Shown here: piece after piece, positions 1 to 12,700 of the stretch
Layout: the number at the start of each line of letters is the position of its first letter
Numbering within the stretch: the stretch's first letter is position 1
Translations under genes and position numbers: made by a program
Assembly (NCBI GenBank): GCA_024180945.1
Contig: JAKSGN010000036.1
Location: 2,232,001-2,296,000 of the forward strand
Origin: Macrophomina tecta
Lineage: Eukaryota; Ascomycota; Dothideomycetes; Botryosphaeriales; Botryosphaeriaceae
Length of the DNA stretch: 64,000 nt
Reading direction: 5' to 3'
The notes under the pieces: model-generated
Database searches by the model: none
What the model was told of the DNA's origin: nothing
The model's input: the letters and a program-made list of their open reading frames with translations, nothing else

Positions 1-1570
1 GGCCCTCCTCGCGCGTCGCCGTGTTCAACTCCTTGAACGGGATCCTGAAGACCAGCGGGCTCACCAACACCATGATGGTCGCTGCGCCGAGGAAACCGGC
101 AGTGACACCCCAGCCCATGCGGTAGTCAGGCTTGTCCTTGTCGGGCCAGATGCGCGAGCCGTAGACGCTGGAAAGGTTGCCGCAGGCGTTGACGAGAGCA
201 AGCACGATGGCGCGCTTCTCGGGCGGCGAGTTGACGGTGTTGGAGATCCAGGCCAGGGCGAGTGGCAGGGCGGTCCAGATGCCGGCGGCCACGAAGCAGG
301 TCATGACATAGCGCACGACGTGGTGTGTGACGGCGGCGCAGACAACGCTGCACACACAGCCGAGGCACAAGAAGGTGGCGACGAAGGGCCGGCGGCCGCC
401 GTTGCCACCGCGCGAGCGCTGGTAGCGGTCGGCCACGATGGCGGCACAGTTGGCGACGAGAGCGGCGACGCAGTAGATGGGAACGGTCATGTACTGCGCA
501 GTGACGTCGTCATAGCCAAGCGTCTTGGTGAGGGTGGGGATGAAGTAGGAGATGGTGCCCGAGCCGACGTTGAGCATCAGCAGGACCAGGAAGAACCAGG
601 TACGGTAGTCAATGACGGCCGCGATGAAGGCTTGACCGTGGGTGAGCCGGCTGGCGTTACTGGCCTCGGCCTCGCGCGAGCGGGTGTCGGCAATGAGACG
701 GACAGTGGCAAGCTGCTTCTCTTCGAGGGAGAGGCTGGGGGTAGTGGCAGGGTAGTCAAGCAGGATGAAGGTGGCAATGAAGGCGACGCCGACGGTGCAG
801 ACGCCCTCGACGATGAAGAGCCAACGCCAGCCACTGATGCCGTGCGCATTGTGCAGCCCGTCGGTAATGCCACCCGAGATAAGGCCACCAAATGCGCCAG
901 AGAGAGTGGCAGCAGTGTAGAAAATAGTGAAGCGTTTACCAAGCTCGCCGCTGGTGTACCAGCAGCTCAGCAGGTAAAGCACACCAGGGAAGAATCCAGA
1001 CTCGATGCAGCCAACGACGAAGCGGAAGGCCAGCATGGCACCGTAAGACTTTGCCGAGGCCATGGCAGCGCTCAAGGCACCCCAAACAATCATGATACCG
1101 GGCAAAAACAGCGACGGGCGCGAGCGGCTGAGAATCATGTTGGATGGGACCTCGCAGAGGAGGTAGCCGAAGAAGAAGATGGACAGGACCCAGGCATATT
1201 TCTGGTCATCGAGGTTGAGGTCGTCCTCCATGCCGGCGATTTTGGCGTTTCCCTTTGATGTTGTCAGCGCGAGACTCTACCGATAACGTGCGGCCGTCGC
1301 GTGGGCACTCACGATGTTTGTGCGATCAACGTAGTTGAGGATGTACATGATCCAGAGAATTGGCATCAGACGCAAGTCAATCTTGCGCAGAAGCTTCTTC
1401 TCCTCTGGAGAGCCCGGGACATAATTCCGGAGGGCCTCCTCCAGCTCCTCGTCAACGCCATTGGGCTTGACGGGGTCCTCGATCTCGGCGCTCATCTCGA
1501 GCTGCTCAGCCTGCGGCTTGTTGGCCTTGTCCATGCTCGCGCGGGCGGGCGGTGTCTCTGACAGCCCCAT
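1..1570 (-). CDS. DAL5-like MFS anion:H+ symporter (allantoate permease family), 3' end beyond window
   Basis: Plasma-membrane major facilitator of the fungal DAL5/allantoate permease family, which imports organic anions such as allantoate, ureidosuccinate, nicotinate-type acids or dipeptides. Exon 1 (1570-1313, 86 codons) holds a hydrophilic N-terminus and the start of TM1. A 60-nt intron (1312-1253, CTGAC branch) joins in phase 0 to give the family signature DRTNIGNAKIAGMEDDL. Exon 2 continues open to base 1 (about 417 codons), with GYLLCEVPSNMIL in TM2, then R-S-R-P and repeated hydrophobic helices. About 503 residues are visible, close to the usual 500-550, so only a short C-terminal tail is missing. 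The first ATG (1570) is used; Met13 is an alternative. The substrate cannot be read from the sequence. Family sure, substrate unknown. Confidence 0.92.
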
Positions 1571-4500
1571 GCTGGAGAGACAGTGAACCGATGGGCGGGG
1601 AAGAGAAACTGGGGAAGACGTGGGGAGAGATGGGGAGACAGAAGACGCAAGCGAGGGAGGGAGCAGGCCAGGTTCTTATCGAAACAGCCAAGGGAGCAGC
1701 AGTACAACCACGGTCTCCACCATGGAGGCACATGGCATGGCAGAAGCAGCTCCAACGCTGTAATGCCGCTCCTGCACCGACATTGAGCTTACCTGGGTTT
1801 AGAGAAGACTCCGGGCGTGCTATAGAGCCCCACGGGGAGCAGAGAACGGCGATTGGACGCTGGGCGGCCGGCTGGGAGCCGCGGTGGATCTCCGTTTCTT
1901 TGGGCGGGCAAGATGTCACCCCACGGGCTCGAATGTGGGTTGCAACGCCCGTGTATGCGGTCACAGTGGAGATGGAGCGATGCTTGGCAGGTGAAGGCGG
2001 GTGTGTCAGCACGCTTCAGATGCCGATTGCGGCAAACTTGCAGCCTGTGCGTCGAGGCCGGCCGGCGGCAGTCCGGCAACGCAGCCAATGTGCGCGCAAG
2101 CCGAAGTTCTTGCAGCAGGCGGGCGGTGTGCCGGGACTGGCTCTCGGGGAGCAGCGGAGCGGAGCAGCGTCTTCGCTGCTCTCTCACTCGTCGCAGCCCG
2201 GCCCGTCGGCCTTTGATGCCGTCCGCTCCTGCGCAAGCCCCATCGCACCCTCGCGCTGAGGCAGCTCGGCAGGCGGAGACGCAGCGAGCGATGGCGGCGG
2301 GCTGGAAGGGAGCAAGCGATTCGGCGTCCCCGCGCGTCCGTGTCTGCTTCCCCGTGGGCAGGACGACGGCCCACAGAAATCCGGCCACCAGCAGTGGGGC
2401 AGCGCGGACTCGCCCAACACGGCTGCCCGCGCCTGGAGATGGGTTGTGGGGAATTCGGCCGGCACTGTGGCATGGGCGGCCGAGCTGCCTCAGCACTTCA
2501 AAAGGGCGAGGGGCGCAGCATCGCGAGCATGCCAGTGTTGGTGTTGCGCTGTTCCTGGGGATTTGCGAAGCTTGATGAGGCTTGTCCCCCCCCCCCCCCC
2601 CCCCCGCCGCCGCCGCCTGGGCTTTCTTCGTCCTGTCCTGCACCCTCGCGCCGCTCACGTGGCGGCCGCCCGCCCACACGCACACCCTCACGCACACCCT
2701 CACGCCCCCCCCCCAAAGCGCCGCGACCTGCCCCTCTGTCGCTCGGTGCAGCAAACCCAGCCGCTGCGCCACTCCACACGGGCAGTCCGCCCGCCAACGC
2801 TTCGCCGCCGCTTCTCCCGCGCTTCTGCTGCATACGTGCCTGAAGCAGCAGGGCCAACGCTGTCTTCTCGTCCAGCCCGCGCGTCTCCCGGCCAGCGAGA
2901 CCGTGATCGAGAGAGCATTGCCTCCGCCTGCGCTCCGTCGTGCGCATGAGGAGTCGGCAAAGCATTTCCCGGTGTCTAAAACCACTTTCAACGCGGCGCC
3001 GACCCGCCTCTGCCTGACTCGCGCCGGCCGGCCGCCGTCTGTCCCTCTGGCCGGCCAAGCGCGCCGTCACCTCTTGTCTCCGACAGCTACACACCACATC
3101 CGCGCATCAACCTGGCACGGTCCGAGACCCGAGCGCATCTCCCTAGCGACCATCCATGCTCCCGCCTCTTCCCGCTGCTGTCTCGTCGCTCCCTCCGGAA
3201 GTGCCCTGAACCCAGTTCCACACTAACCACGGCCACGACTGCTCCCAGCTCTTAGCCCAGACTCTCTCGACTATAGTAGGCCCGACCAAAGCCCGAGTCG
3301 GCAATTCCTTCCCGTTCTGAATCCTTCCGGGTGAAAGTCGGCCCATTAGCCCTGCTTCATGCCAAAACACCCCCCATGAGGCTGCATGCCACTAGTGCCC
3401 TGCTGTCCACGAAACTGCCACACCTGCCCCATCCTGCCGGCCAATCATGCCGTCTCCGTAACTAATGGCCACGGGAAAAGATCGATCGAACGGGTCTCCT
3501 GGCGTCAAATCACTCATCTGCATTAGCGCCAATCCTCTCTGCAGCAAAGAGCCACGCGAGAAGGACGGGACGGCGCATCATCGGAGAGACAATGGACGAG
3601 AGTATTCCTTCACTCTGCATCAACAGGAAAGAAAACAGAAAAAGAAAAAAAGAATTCATTCAAGCTTAATTCCTGCATCCCCCTTCGCTTCCCACGCGGA
3701 ATTTTCCTTTTTTTTTTTCCTTCCAGAACAACGCAAGACGTGAACCGACCGGCCACGGAAGCCGCACCAATTAAGCACGATGCCAGAAGAAATTTTAACC
3801 TTTTCTCTGCCACGAGCGCGCCACGAGGCCGGTGGGCGGGCGTCCGCGAACCGCCGATTGCGTGCGTTAGTTAGCGCACCCTTCTTCCCTTCCTCCCCTC
3901 CGCTGTCTTCCATCCAATTCGGCGCAAACGGCCATGGCGCCCGCCACCTTGTTAGCTTCTGCCACATTGGAGATTGCTCCTTGGTCTCGTCTTCCTTTTC
4001 GTTCTGGAAACGCGGGAAGAGGGGCAGAGGGGACGGCGAGAGCTAAGGCACGCCTCCACGCGTTGGCGCCCAAAGAAGGAGGAGATCCCGTCAGCCCTAC
4101 TAGCCCCCGCCGCCTGCCGTGCGACTGCGCTACCGCATGCACGCATTCTGCCTTGCCGTGTGTGCAAGGGAAGGGCGCGTGGCGCGTGATACCGTGACAG
4201 AGAAAAGGGGAGAAAGACCGGTCAGAGGGCTGCGATGCCGGACACCATGCATTTGCTGTCGAGCGCCGACGGTAAGCGTGACGGGAGCACTCTATTGCTG
4301 GCGGTTTGACGATGGTCGTCAGCCTCGGGCGGGCGGGCTAGCCAGCTGTTGCCATCGCCGCAGCTCTCAATGTCTCGACCGTCTAGCGCTGGCGAGCCAG
4401 GAGGCGTCGTGGGTGCCAATAGTGAGGGCATCCTCGTTTTGCGGTGGGTATAACTTCACCCAGGCCGGAATTTCCAGCCCCTCCCATCCACAACGGCGAA

Positions 4501-6165
4501 ATCCCACATCTGCTACGGCGAATTGCGGCGACAGCTGCCAGGGTTCCGGGCGTGGAAGGAAGAAGCTACGGGGACGCCAACGCGCTTCCGCAGCATCTCG
4601 ACTAGTGTTACACGCCGCCCGTCCGCCCTCCTGCAGCAGTTCGCGTATGCTGAGCCTACTGGTGAGACAGAAGCGAAGAATTATTGACGTGTCGTGAGGC
4701 GCATGAGCAAAGGGAGGGGCCGCGCGGGGTGGGGGGGAGGGGAGGGGGGGCGCACGTTTACCTCCTGGCGCCAAAACATCCACCCACGCAGCCATGTACG
4801 TACGTGGTCATGGCCAGTAACGACAGGACAGACCACGACACAGGAGCCTGGCAGAGACCGTGCGCGCGTGCGTGCGGTAGTCCCTTGAAGTGCGTGCGCG
4901 AAGGTGTCACGGAGCGGTCAGAGCACGGGATTTCCTATTTTGTCAAGTGGTCGTGGGCTTTTGCGGGATGACTATACCCGCGAGACTAAACCCACGACAC
5001 GATGGACGTCTATGATCACTTCACGAGATTGAGTGCCCGCAGAACAGCCGCAATGCTGCTGCTGCTGCCGCTGCTTTTGTTGCCTGCAGGGGGGGATTTC
5101 TTGTGAAAAGGCAGATTTTACGTTTAGATGCATCGAAGCGCGAGAAGAATAAAGGAAGCAGTGTGGAAAGTAGTACGCGAGAAGATGTCCGTCTTAGATA
5201 GAGGCCAATATGGGCTTCTGCGAACCTACACCGCAGCTATCTTCTCCTGTTTTTCTTTTCTTTTTCCTTCTTCTGCCGCATCAGCTCTTTCTTGTCAGCC
5301 AGCATGCAAGAAGAACGGGTTAAACCGTGTCAGCGAGGCAAGTATGGAAGGGGAAGGTGCGCATGAATGGATGCGACTGGAGGACGGGGGTTCTGACGCG
5401 CAGCAGGCAGCACATGGCGAGACCGGCATTATTGTCCTTGTGGTCCAGCATGGGGTGGGAGCCTGGCTGGCCCGAGTGCTGGAAGCTTGCTTGTCGGGGG
5501 ATGGGAAAGAAGGGGGTGTGGGGGGCGCCAGGTCTCCAGAGGTTGAGTGCTGGGATGCAGGGCTACCACGCGACGGACAAGCACGCGGTGCGATGCGAAC
5601 CTAGCACATGCATCCATCTGTCTTTTGCCTTCAGCCTGGTCTTCGACTCGAGATCCAAATTGCGGTGTGCGGAATGCGAGACGCATGCCAGACTGGCTTC
5701 GCTTCTGTGGCAGTTGCCACCACCCCCGGCAATGAGACAGGTAGGAAATGCAGCTTCAAAACAGCGTTTTGCCTCTTGCGGCCTCACAGCCAACCACATC
5801 ACCGCGGCACCGGCGCGTCGATCGCTTGGAAAATCGCTAGTTGCTAATGTAGAACACCGTTCCCGCCCTCTATATGCAGATCCCGTGTTTTCTTCCAATC
5901 CCATTCCTTACCGAACCTGATACGTCATTGCCAACGTGGACATGAGTCGTCAAACTCCCATACAAGGGAAGCGAAAAAAAGAAACATCGAAGAAACATCG
6001 CAGCTGCGCCGAAATCCATACCCAGCCCGCTCGGTCGCCCCCGAGCGGACAATGCACATGCAACTTTTTGGTCATGACAGCCGTGATCCTCGTCCACTAG
6101 CCAACGCCCATCGATCCAAACAACGCCGCCCAAGAAAATAGCCCCCTCAAGTGAACGAGTACTCC
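1571..6165. other. Gene-free stretch between the MFS gene and the first Zn2Cys6 gene
   Basis: About 4.6 kb. Open frames up to 400 codons exist on both strands (for example minus 2991-1789), but they overlap each other, are rich in Arg/Pro/Ala/Ser, and show no domain, hydrophobic pattern or intron logic; they look like chance frames in GC-rich DNA. It holds the MFS promoter and the 3' flank of the regulator, a C20 run and CA/CT-rich repeats near 2.6-2.7 kb. I see no gene. Confidence 0.6.
2586..2605. repeat. C20 homopolymer followed by GCC repeats
   Basis: Twenty consecutive C at 2586-2605, then CCG/GCC triplets to about 2616. A run like this can form i-motif/G-quadruplex structures on the two strands and is prone to slippage; its length in the assembly may be inexact. 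Confidence 0.9.
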
Positions 6166-8739
6166 TTAATCTTCCACCCACGCCGACTGGTTGGGATTGT
6201 CTGCAAGCCAGCTGCTGACCGGTGTGCCTGTCGCGCTCACCGCCGATGCCACGCTTGCCGCGCACCGCGTCTGCTGCACTGGCGTCGCGACTGCGCTGTG
6301 CACGCTGCCGTCGTCCGTGGTCCAGCTGGGGATGCCCGACAGATACGTGGCATTGGAGCTGGCCATGGGCCAGCTGGTTGCTGGGTTGCTGACTGGCGGC
6401 ATGCGCGGCGTCGAGTTGAAGCTTTCGCTCGACGGCGGACTGTTCATGGGCCAGCCAACCACTGGTAGAGAAGAAGCGACGGCGTCGAAGACACCAGCCG
6501 GGAGGTATTGGTCGTCGAGTCCGAACCAGTCGAGGCTGCTGCCAGCCCACGACATGGGCATGTCTGCCGGCTGCGAAGTGGGCTGCTGCCAGACCATGGT
6601 AGCGTCCACCGGCGACATTGTTTGCGCCGTGTTGATGCTGCCGTTGCTAATGGTTGTGTTGATCGAGGGGTTGCGCTTGGCATGCGCATGCATGACGCGC
6701 GCTTCCCGCTCCTTGAATTTCTTGAGCATGTGAGCAAGCCCCCGAGCAATGTGCGTCGAGACATGGCGATCACTCGCCCTGGCCTCGCCAAGCAGCTTGA
6801 TGATGCGCTCGACCAATTCGACAATCAGGCCGAAGTTGGTATTGAGCTGAGCAGATCTCCAGTTGGTGTGCACCTTCATGAGGAACACGGTCGAGAAGGT
6901 GATGGTGGTGGAGAGATAGAGCGGAACACCGACAATGGCGTTGCGGATGTCCGGCTCGTCTAGCACAAAGCTGAGGCAAGTCGTAGCGTTGTCAATGGCC
7001 ATGTTGATGAACTCGCGACGGGGGTCAGTGGAGGCGAGGTGAGACAGTCCGCGCAGGCAGACGGCATTGAGCTGCAGCTTGGCGAAGTTCAAGTGCAGAG
7101 TGCAGCCCTTGGCGGGGTAGGTGTCGATGTACTGGTTGGGAGCTGTTGCGACTGTTAGCAATCGTGAGTGAGGTCGATCAAGGACACACCGCGTACCAAG
7201 ACGGGATTCCCAGTTGTTCTTCCACTCATCGAGGTCAGCATTGAACCGCCTGATGACCGGCAGGTCGTCCATGGAAATTGGCCTGTCGCTGTCGTGGCCG
7301 AACTTGTTGAAGACCCTGCTAAGGATCTTGAAGACGCCCACCTGGGATTGGAGGCGGAGGTCGGCGTTGGTGATGGTGGGAAGAGCGAGGAACCTCTCGT
7401 GGTCGATGACCGACTCGTCCTCGTGAATGACGGGTGGCCGGTTGTAGGCCAGAGAGAAGTGGTGATCGCAGACGTAGAGCAGGTACCAGAGGCGGGCGCG
7501 TTCGACGGCGTCCAGGGAGCCCATGACAGCCTTGGAGAAGGCAGTATGGAGGTGCATCTCGGTAGCCATGCGCACGGCATGGCCCGAGAGCTTCCAGCTG
7601 ACCTCGGACAGGTAGAAGGCGCCGATGCAGAGGGCGCGCACATCGTCGAGGGAGTGGTAGCGCTCGAACATGGACTCGGAGACGAGGGCGAGGAATTCGG
7701 AGTAGCACACGTCGAGGACCTGCTCGGCATCGGGGACGTGCAGGGCGGTGACGGAGAGGATGGCCGTGAGAAGGAGGGAGGAGGACTCGCGCACGGCCTG
7801 CAGGTTGTCGTGGACGAGGGCAATGCCACCCCAGATGTACTGGTTGAGCGAGGTGCTGAAGCGGCGGAACAGCTCGTCGGCCTGGGCCTCGGAGATCTTG
7901 CCCTGGGCGATGAGGTCGGAGGCCATGGGGTTCCTGCGGGGGCCGTCGGGGCGCTCAGAATTGCTGCTTCGGAGGTTCTTGAGCTTGGTCACCTCGAAGA
8001 GCGAGGCCATGGGGCCCGACGTCAGGGCGTCTTCGTCGGGCTCCTCTTTGCCTGGCGGTTCGAGTGAGTTTTCTCTGGTCATGGCCATGCCGGGGACGCT
8101 GCGGGTCCGGGGAGACTGGTACTCTGAGTGCGGAGGGGTGGGGCCCGACGAGGGCTGGTTGCTGAGCTGGGCGGCGGGCTGCGGGAGCACCTTGGACATG
8201 GCAGGCGAGGCCGAGTCACTGCGGACGGCGGCAACGCCGCCGGACCAGGAGTCGAGGGCGGGCAGGCTGTGGCGGTGGAGCAGCTCCGAGACGGCGTGGT
8301 GCAGCTGCTCGTACCTGACCTCCATGGTGCGCTTCCATCTGGCCGGAGTCAGCGCGGCGGCGGAGGGGAGGGGGGAGAGGAGGCATACTCATTCTCGTCG
8401 TCGAGCAGCGTCTGCAGGCTCTTGTTGATGACGCACTTGAGGCCAAGGCGGCGGCAGCGGGCACACGGATTGCTGCCGCCATTGCTGCCCTCGGCGATGT
8501 CGCACTTGACCTTGCGGCTCTGGCATTCCTTGCCTGGCGACGCTCAGTACGGGGGCGCACGCGTGCGGTGGCGGATACTTACAGGCTCGGATCTTGCGCG
8601 AGATCTTGGGGGTGTGCTCGGGGGTGGATGCGGAGAGGGCTGACGAGGCCGACTGCGGCGGGTGCGGCGCAGAGGGCCGCTCGGCCTGCGGCGAGTGCCC
8701 GGCGGGCAGGTCGTTCATCTGGGCGAAGGAGCGCTTCAT
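6166..8739 (-). CDS. Zn2Cys6 transcription factor with fungal-specific middle homology region
   Basis: Nuclear DNA-binding regulator of about 806 residues. Four exons: 8739-8583, 8533-8389, 8338-7197 and 7142-6166; introns are 49, 50 and 54 nt. Splicing of intron 1 rebuilds the zinc cluster RACKECQSRKVKC...CARCRRLGLKC, with Cys at 53, 56, 63, 76, 79 and 86 (C-x2-C-x6-C-x12-C-x2-C-x6-C). The 12-residue central loop is long for this class. After intron 2 comes DDENEWKRTMEVRYEQL, a linker/coiled-coil-like region, then a roughly 400-residue helical domain and a Ser/Pro/Asn-rich tail ending NPNQSAWVED. Intron 3 (7196-7143) is a multiple of three and stop-free, so it reads through; GT-AG ends and a GCTAACA branch support removal. 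The linker resembles the priB/acr-2-like group, from memory only. Targets unknown; no cluster adjoins it. Confidence 0.9.
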
Positions 8740-9662
8740 GGTGGTGATGCTGAGGCGGAGAAGCCCCACCGGCGGGCGGCGAGTCGCGGCGTCACGGTGG
8801 AGGGTGCGGCGGCAGCGCGGGCAGGGCGGAGGTGGAGTGGCGGCCAAGCGGGAGTGGTGATGGGCGCGGTGGAGTGGAGGAGAGCAAGATGTAATGGGGG
8901 GAGCAGAGGCCGGGTCGGGCGTGTGGGGACGGTGGGGATTGGGAGCGTAGCACAGTGCTTTAATATGTAGTTGATGGTGTAGGAGGGAGTTAATAGAGTC
9001 CCCCCAGGCCGACGGGTCGCCGAAAGGTGCGCCACACCGCCTGAACCGCCAGCATTTCTCGTCTCGACCCAGCCGCAGCCATCACCCATGCAGCCCACGC
9101 GACGCCCACACCACTGCGCGAGAGAGAGCCGCCAGCCAAGCTCGGGCCCTCCATGCTAGCCTGCCATCCCAGCTGCTCCCGCCCGTCGCGCATCCCTTCC
9201 CTCGCCGCTCGCTCCATCCCCCGTCGCTGTCGCCGCCGCCGCGCTCAGCTGCTTACTGTCTGTCGCGCGCGCCCCGGCCTGCCCTGCACCGCTAGCCGCT
9301 CGCCATTCCACCCACCGTCGCAAACCGCATCCGCTTCCCCTCCACCGCACCGCACTTTGCCCGCGCGCCCCGTCACCCGAATGTGAGCATATCCGCGCGT
9401 CCCTCAGCTGGCACACTCCCTCAGTCTGAACTGCCGCTGGAAGCGAAGGAGCGTCCGCCGCCGCCACGCCTTCGTGGCCGCCGCCGCCGCCGCCGCCGCC
9501 GTCGTCGTCTTCGTACTCATTCCACTGACTAACGGCGTGCTGCCAGCCTGACCGACCGACATGCTTCCTCGCGTCGAGGCTCTGCACAGTCGGTCCTTCT
9601 CCGCTCCTTTGGCTTCTGTCCTGTTATATTATCATGCCGCCCTAGTTACAGCGTCACCAGTA

Positions 9663-9702
9663 CCGCCAGCCCGCCAGCCCGCCAGCCCGCCATCCCGCCA
9701 GC
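9663..9702. repeat. Tandem 8-mer CCGCCAGC x5
   Basis: Five head-to-tail copies of CCGCCAGC, the fourth with one mismatch. Intergenic microsatellite/minisatellite; no function visible. Confidence 0.85.
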
Positions 9703-12700
9703 CATCCAGCCGTTCGTCCCTCGTCTCCACGTGCCCCGCCGGCCTGAAAGCATCCCCAGCCATGCATATCCGTCTGCTCAGCGCGCCCTGGCCGCCGCCC
9801 ATCATCTCCGTGAAGTCATTTCCGCACCCTAGCGGGCCACTAGATCCCTGAAACACCCCTTCCTCCCGGAACGCTGCCGGGCCTGGCTGATCCCAAAAAG
9901 TATACTACTCGCGCCCGAGATTCAGCGTCTTGCAGGGGAAAACGTTTTCCACCTTTTCTAGAAGCATGTGAAGCCCGCGCCTCCCGCACGTGGTCGCATC
10001 GGCATGGCCGCATCGCAGACGTTCTCAGACGTGCAGCAGTGGCGCACGGCACACGTGGAGGCATCGCTAGATCTCGCCGATGAAGTCTCCGCCAATCTGT
10101 GGTGGTGAATCCCACCCTCCACCGCCCGTCGGCTACTGCAGCACCACGCCCTCGCCCGCTGTGCGAGAAAGGGGGGAGTGCCAGTCCGCGTCCACCGCGG
10201 ATTTTTTTTTTTTTCTTCTTTCTGCGTCTCGCCACCTCCATATCCGTCCCGGCTGGTTCCTGCACGCCGCGCCGCCGACACGTGGAGCGGACGCAGAGGT
10301 GACGCCAGCTCCAAGAGACGGCACAACGGCCTCCTCGTTTGATGCGCACATGGCCCCCGGCGGAGCGAGCTTTAACCCTCTCTAGTCAGGCGCTCTCGCA
10401 ACTTTCTTTTGGAAAACTTTGCCGCCACGGGAAATGCAAGCGGTAGGGCTGCGAACGTCCAGGTCAAGCGAGCCGGCGCGGGAAGCGCAGACACTGATCC
10501 TCGCCCGCCGCCTCGGTCTGCACCGATGCCCCTGCGGCAGATCTGCCACTCATCGCCAAAACCATGGCGGAGGTGCTTCCGCTGGCCTCGGAGCCTCCCG
10601 AGCTACCTGGACCTCTCCGCCCTCACCATTCCGCTGTCCGAAGGATCTGTCTCGGACCTGATTCAGTATGCTGCTGTTTGCGATGCCAATTTTCTGCGGG
10701 CCCGGCGGACGAGAAGCCAAACGAGATAGGGCGACTGAAGGCACGAGACGGAGAGAGCAGCAGATCTTTCTCTTTTGACCACTGCTTTTACGTCCTCATT
10801 GAAACAACAGTAAGCCACCTCCCTCATAATGACGTCCTCCCGCTCTGCTACGACTCGCACCCGCCAGATCATCTTGTCCGGCGAGTCGCTGCTTATATGG
10901 GCGTGACTCGAGCAGACCCGCTCCTGAGCGCCTTGACGGTTCCTGCTGCACTGCATGCGCCGCCGCGAACACGCTTCTGGCCCTGTGTCTTCCGCAATGG
11001 CGTTTAGCCGACCGTTGCCATGCTCCACTCTCCAGCGCGAAAGCGTCCGTTATTTCCCGCCGTTGCGCGGCGTGGGTGGAGCGGAGCGGTGTCTCGACCA
11101 CGCCCTCTCCGCCGCCCGCCCCTTATTAACCGGCCTCTCGCTCATTTTCCCCGCACTCGCACCGCGCTCGTCTATAGCAGGGCCTTTTAGACGAGCCCCT
11201 GCTGGAATGGGCAAAGCGCGTAGCATCTCCTCCTCGGCCAAATGTGACGTATCAGTGCATTCCGGCTGCTCGGAGTGTCTTTGCACTGCTCGGCGCGGCC
11301 CGTGGTTGGTCAACAGCGCGTCTGACTCGCTGCTTCGAGGGGTAGGCCTCCTGGCCCTTGGCGGGGCATCCGATTGAACAGGAGGGGCTGATCGACGAGG
11401 CTCCATCTCATCCAAGTGCGGGATGACATCTGTGGTCCGGAATGTGACAGCCAGCCAGTCCTGTTTTCTCCCTCTGCTCGTGGATACGTCACCAGCGGGC
11501 CCGTCAGACCATTGCGAAATTTTTTTCAGGATAAGACGGAGCACATAAGAGCTCCGACAACCCGCCCACGAGTCGTGTCCACCCTTATTTTTCAACGATC
11601 TCAGAACATCCCCTGATAGGCACTAATGCCTTCCAACCGGACGGATCACGATGCTTGATTCGGTAAGGTGCGTTGTCCGATGACGGTTTTCCGCTTGCCT
11701 AAGCATTACGGCGCGGAGGTGTGGCTCATTGACTCAAGCGAGAGCCGTATCCGAGACCAGCGTATCAAAGACTCCTGAGGTGCGGATAGGGTTATACTCC
11801 GGCCTTACCGCTTCTCAGCATCCAACTGATTCGCCCGGCCTTCGAGTCACGGTCTCTCGTTGCGTCAGTCAGTATCCCAGGAGGACTCGGAATATACCTT
11901 TTAGGCAGGGTCCAGAGATCTTAGCGGAGGCCGAGCTTCCGGGTTGCCTTATGGGAGTCTATTTCACGAGCTGGCTAATTTGGACAAGCCCTAGCCTCTC
12001 GAGTTACCTGGGACGGAATGGCCGGAGATTCAGATACGCCAGTCACGGTGCTTATCGAAGCCGCACGTACGCGAGAAGTTTGGGTCTGGACATGGAGCCC
12101 ATGTCTCAACGCTTGCCCAAAATCAGCCCACATTGCATCACAGACACCGTCTTTTTGCAAGCATCGCCGCTGCTGGCCAGATCCTGGTGGCAACTTTCGC
12201 GAATCGCGACCCCACGCTCCTGCTGCAGGTTGATGGATATGGTACCTCGACACGCTGCACCCAACCAGGCATTCGTCACGAAAGGGTTCATGCGGGAGGC
12301 GCCTTCCCTTTAGTTCCCGCGAAGCGAGATTCTTTACGTCACAGATAGACTCGCAAAAACGATACCCTTGCGCGCTGTTGGACCAAATGTACTAAGGGGT
12401 TGCCGGCCACCCGTACTGCGAGTCGCCCCCACAGTTTGGCCAAGTTTAGAGCTGTCGCGCCCCAAGACAGGCAAAGCCTATTCTATGGACACGCCGCTCG
12501 TGCTAGGAACTGGAACAACGCTCGCCAGAGGCATCCGGTATGCGCATGGCTGCTACTGCTCCTGGCCGCCTCCGCTGCTGCTCGCAGCAGATTCGCAGCT
12601 TGCGCCACAGAAATGCCAATAATCCTTCGTCTATTCGACGAAGATGTTTCGGCGGAAGGTTCCCTGCAGCTAACCTTCGAGAACGGTAATTCCAGGGTTG

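Noticed and set aside
1789..2991. 400-codon minus-strand frame
   Set aside because: Arg/Ala/Cys-rich, no domain or hydrophobic order, includes the C20/GCC repeat as poly-Gly, and is overlapped by equally long frames on the other strand.
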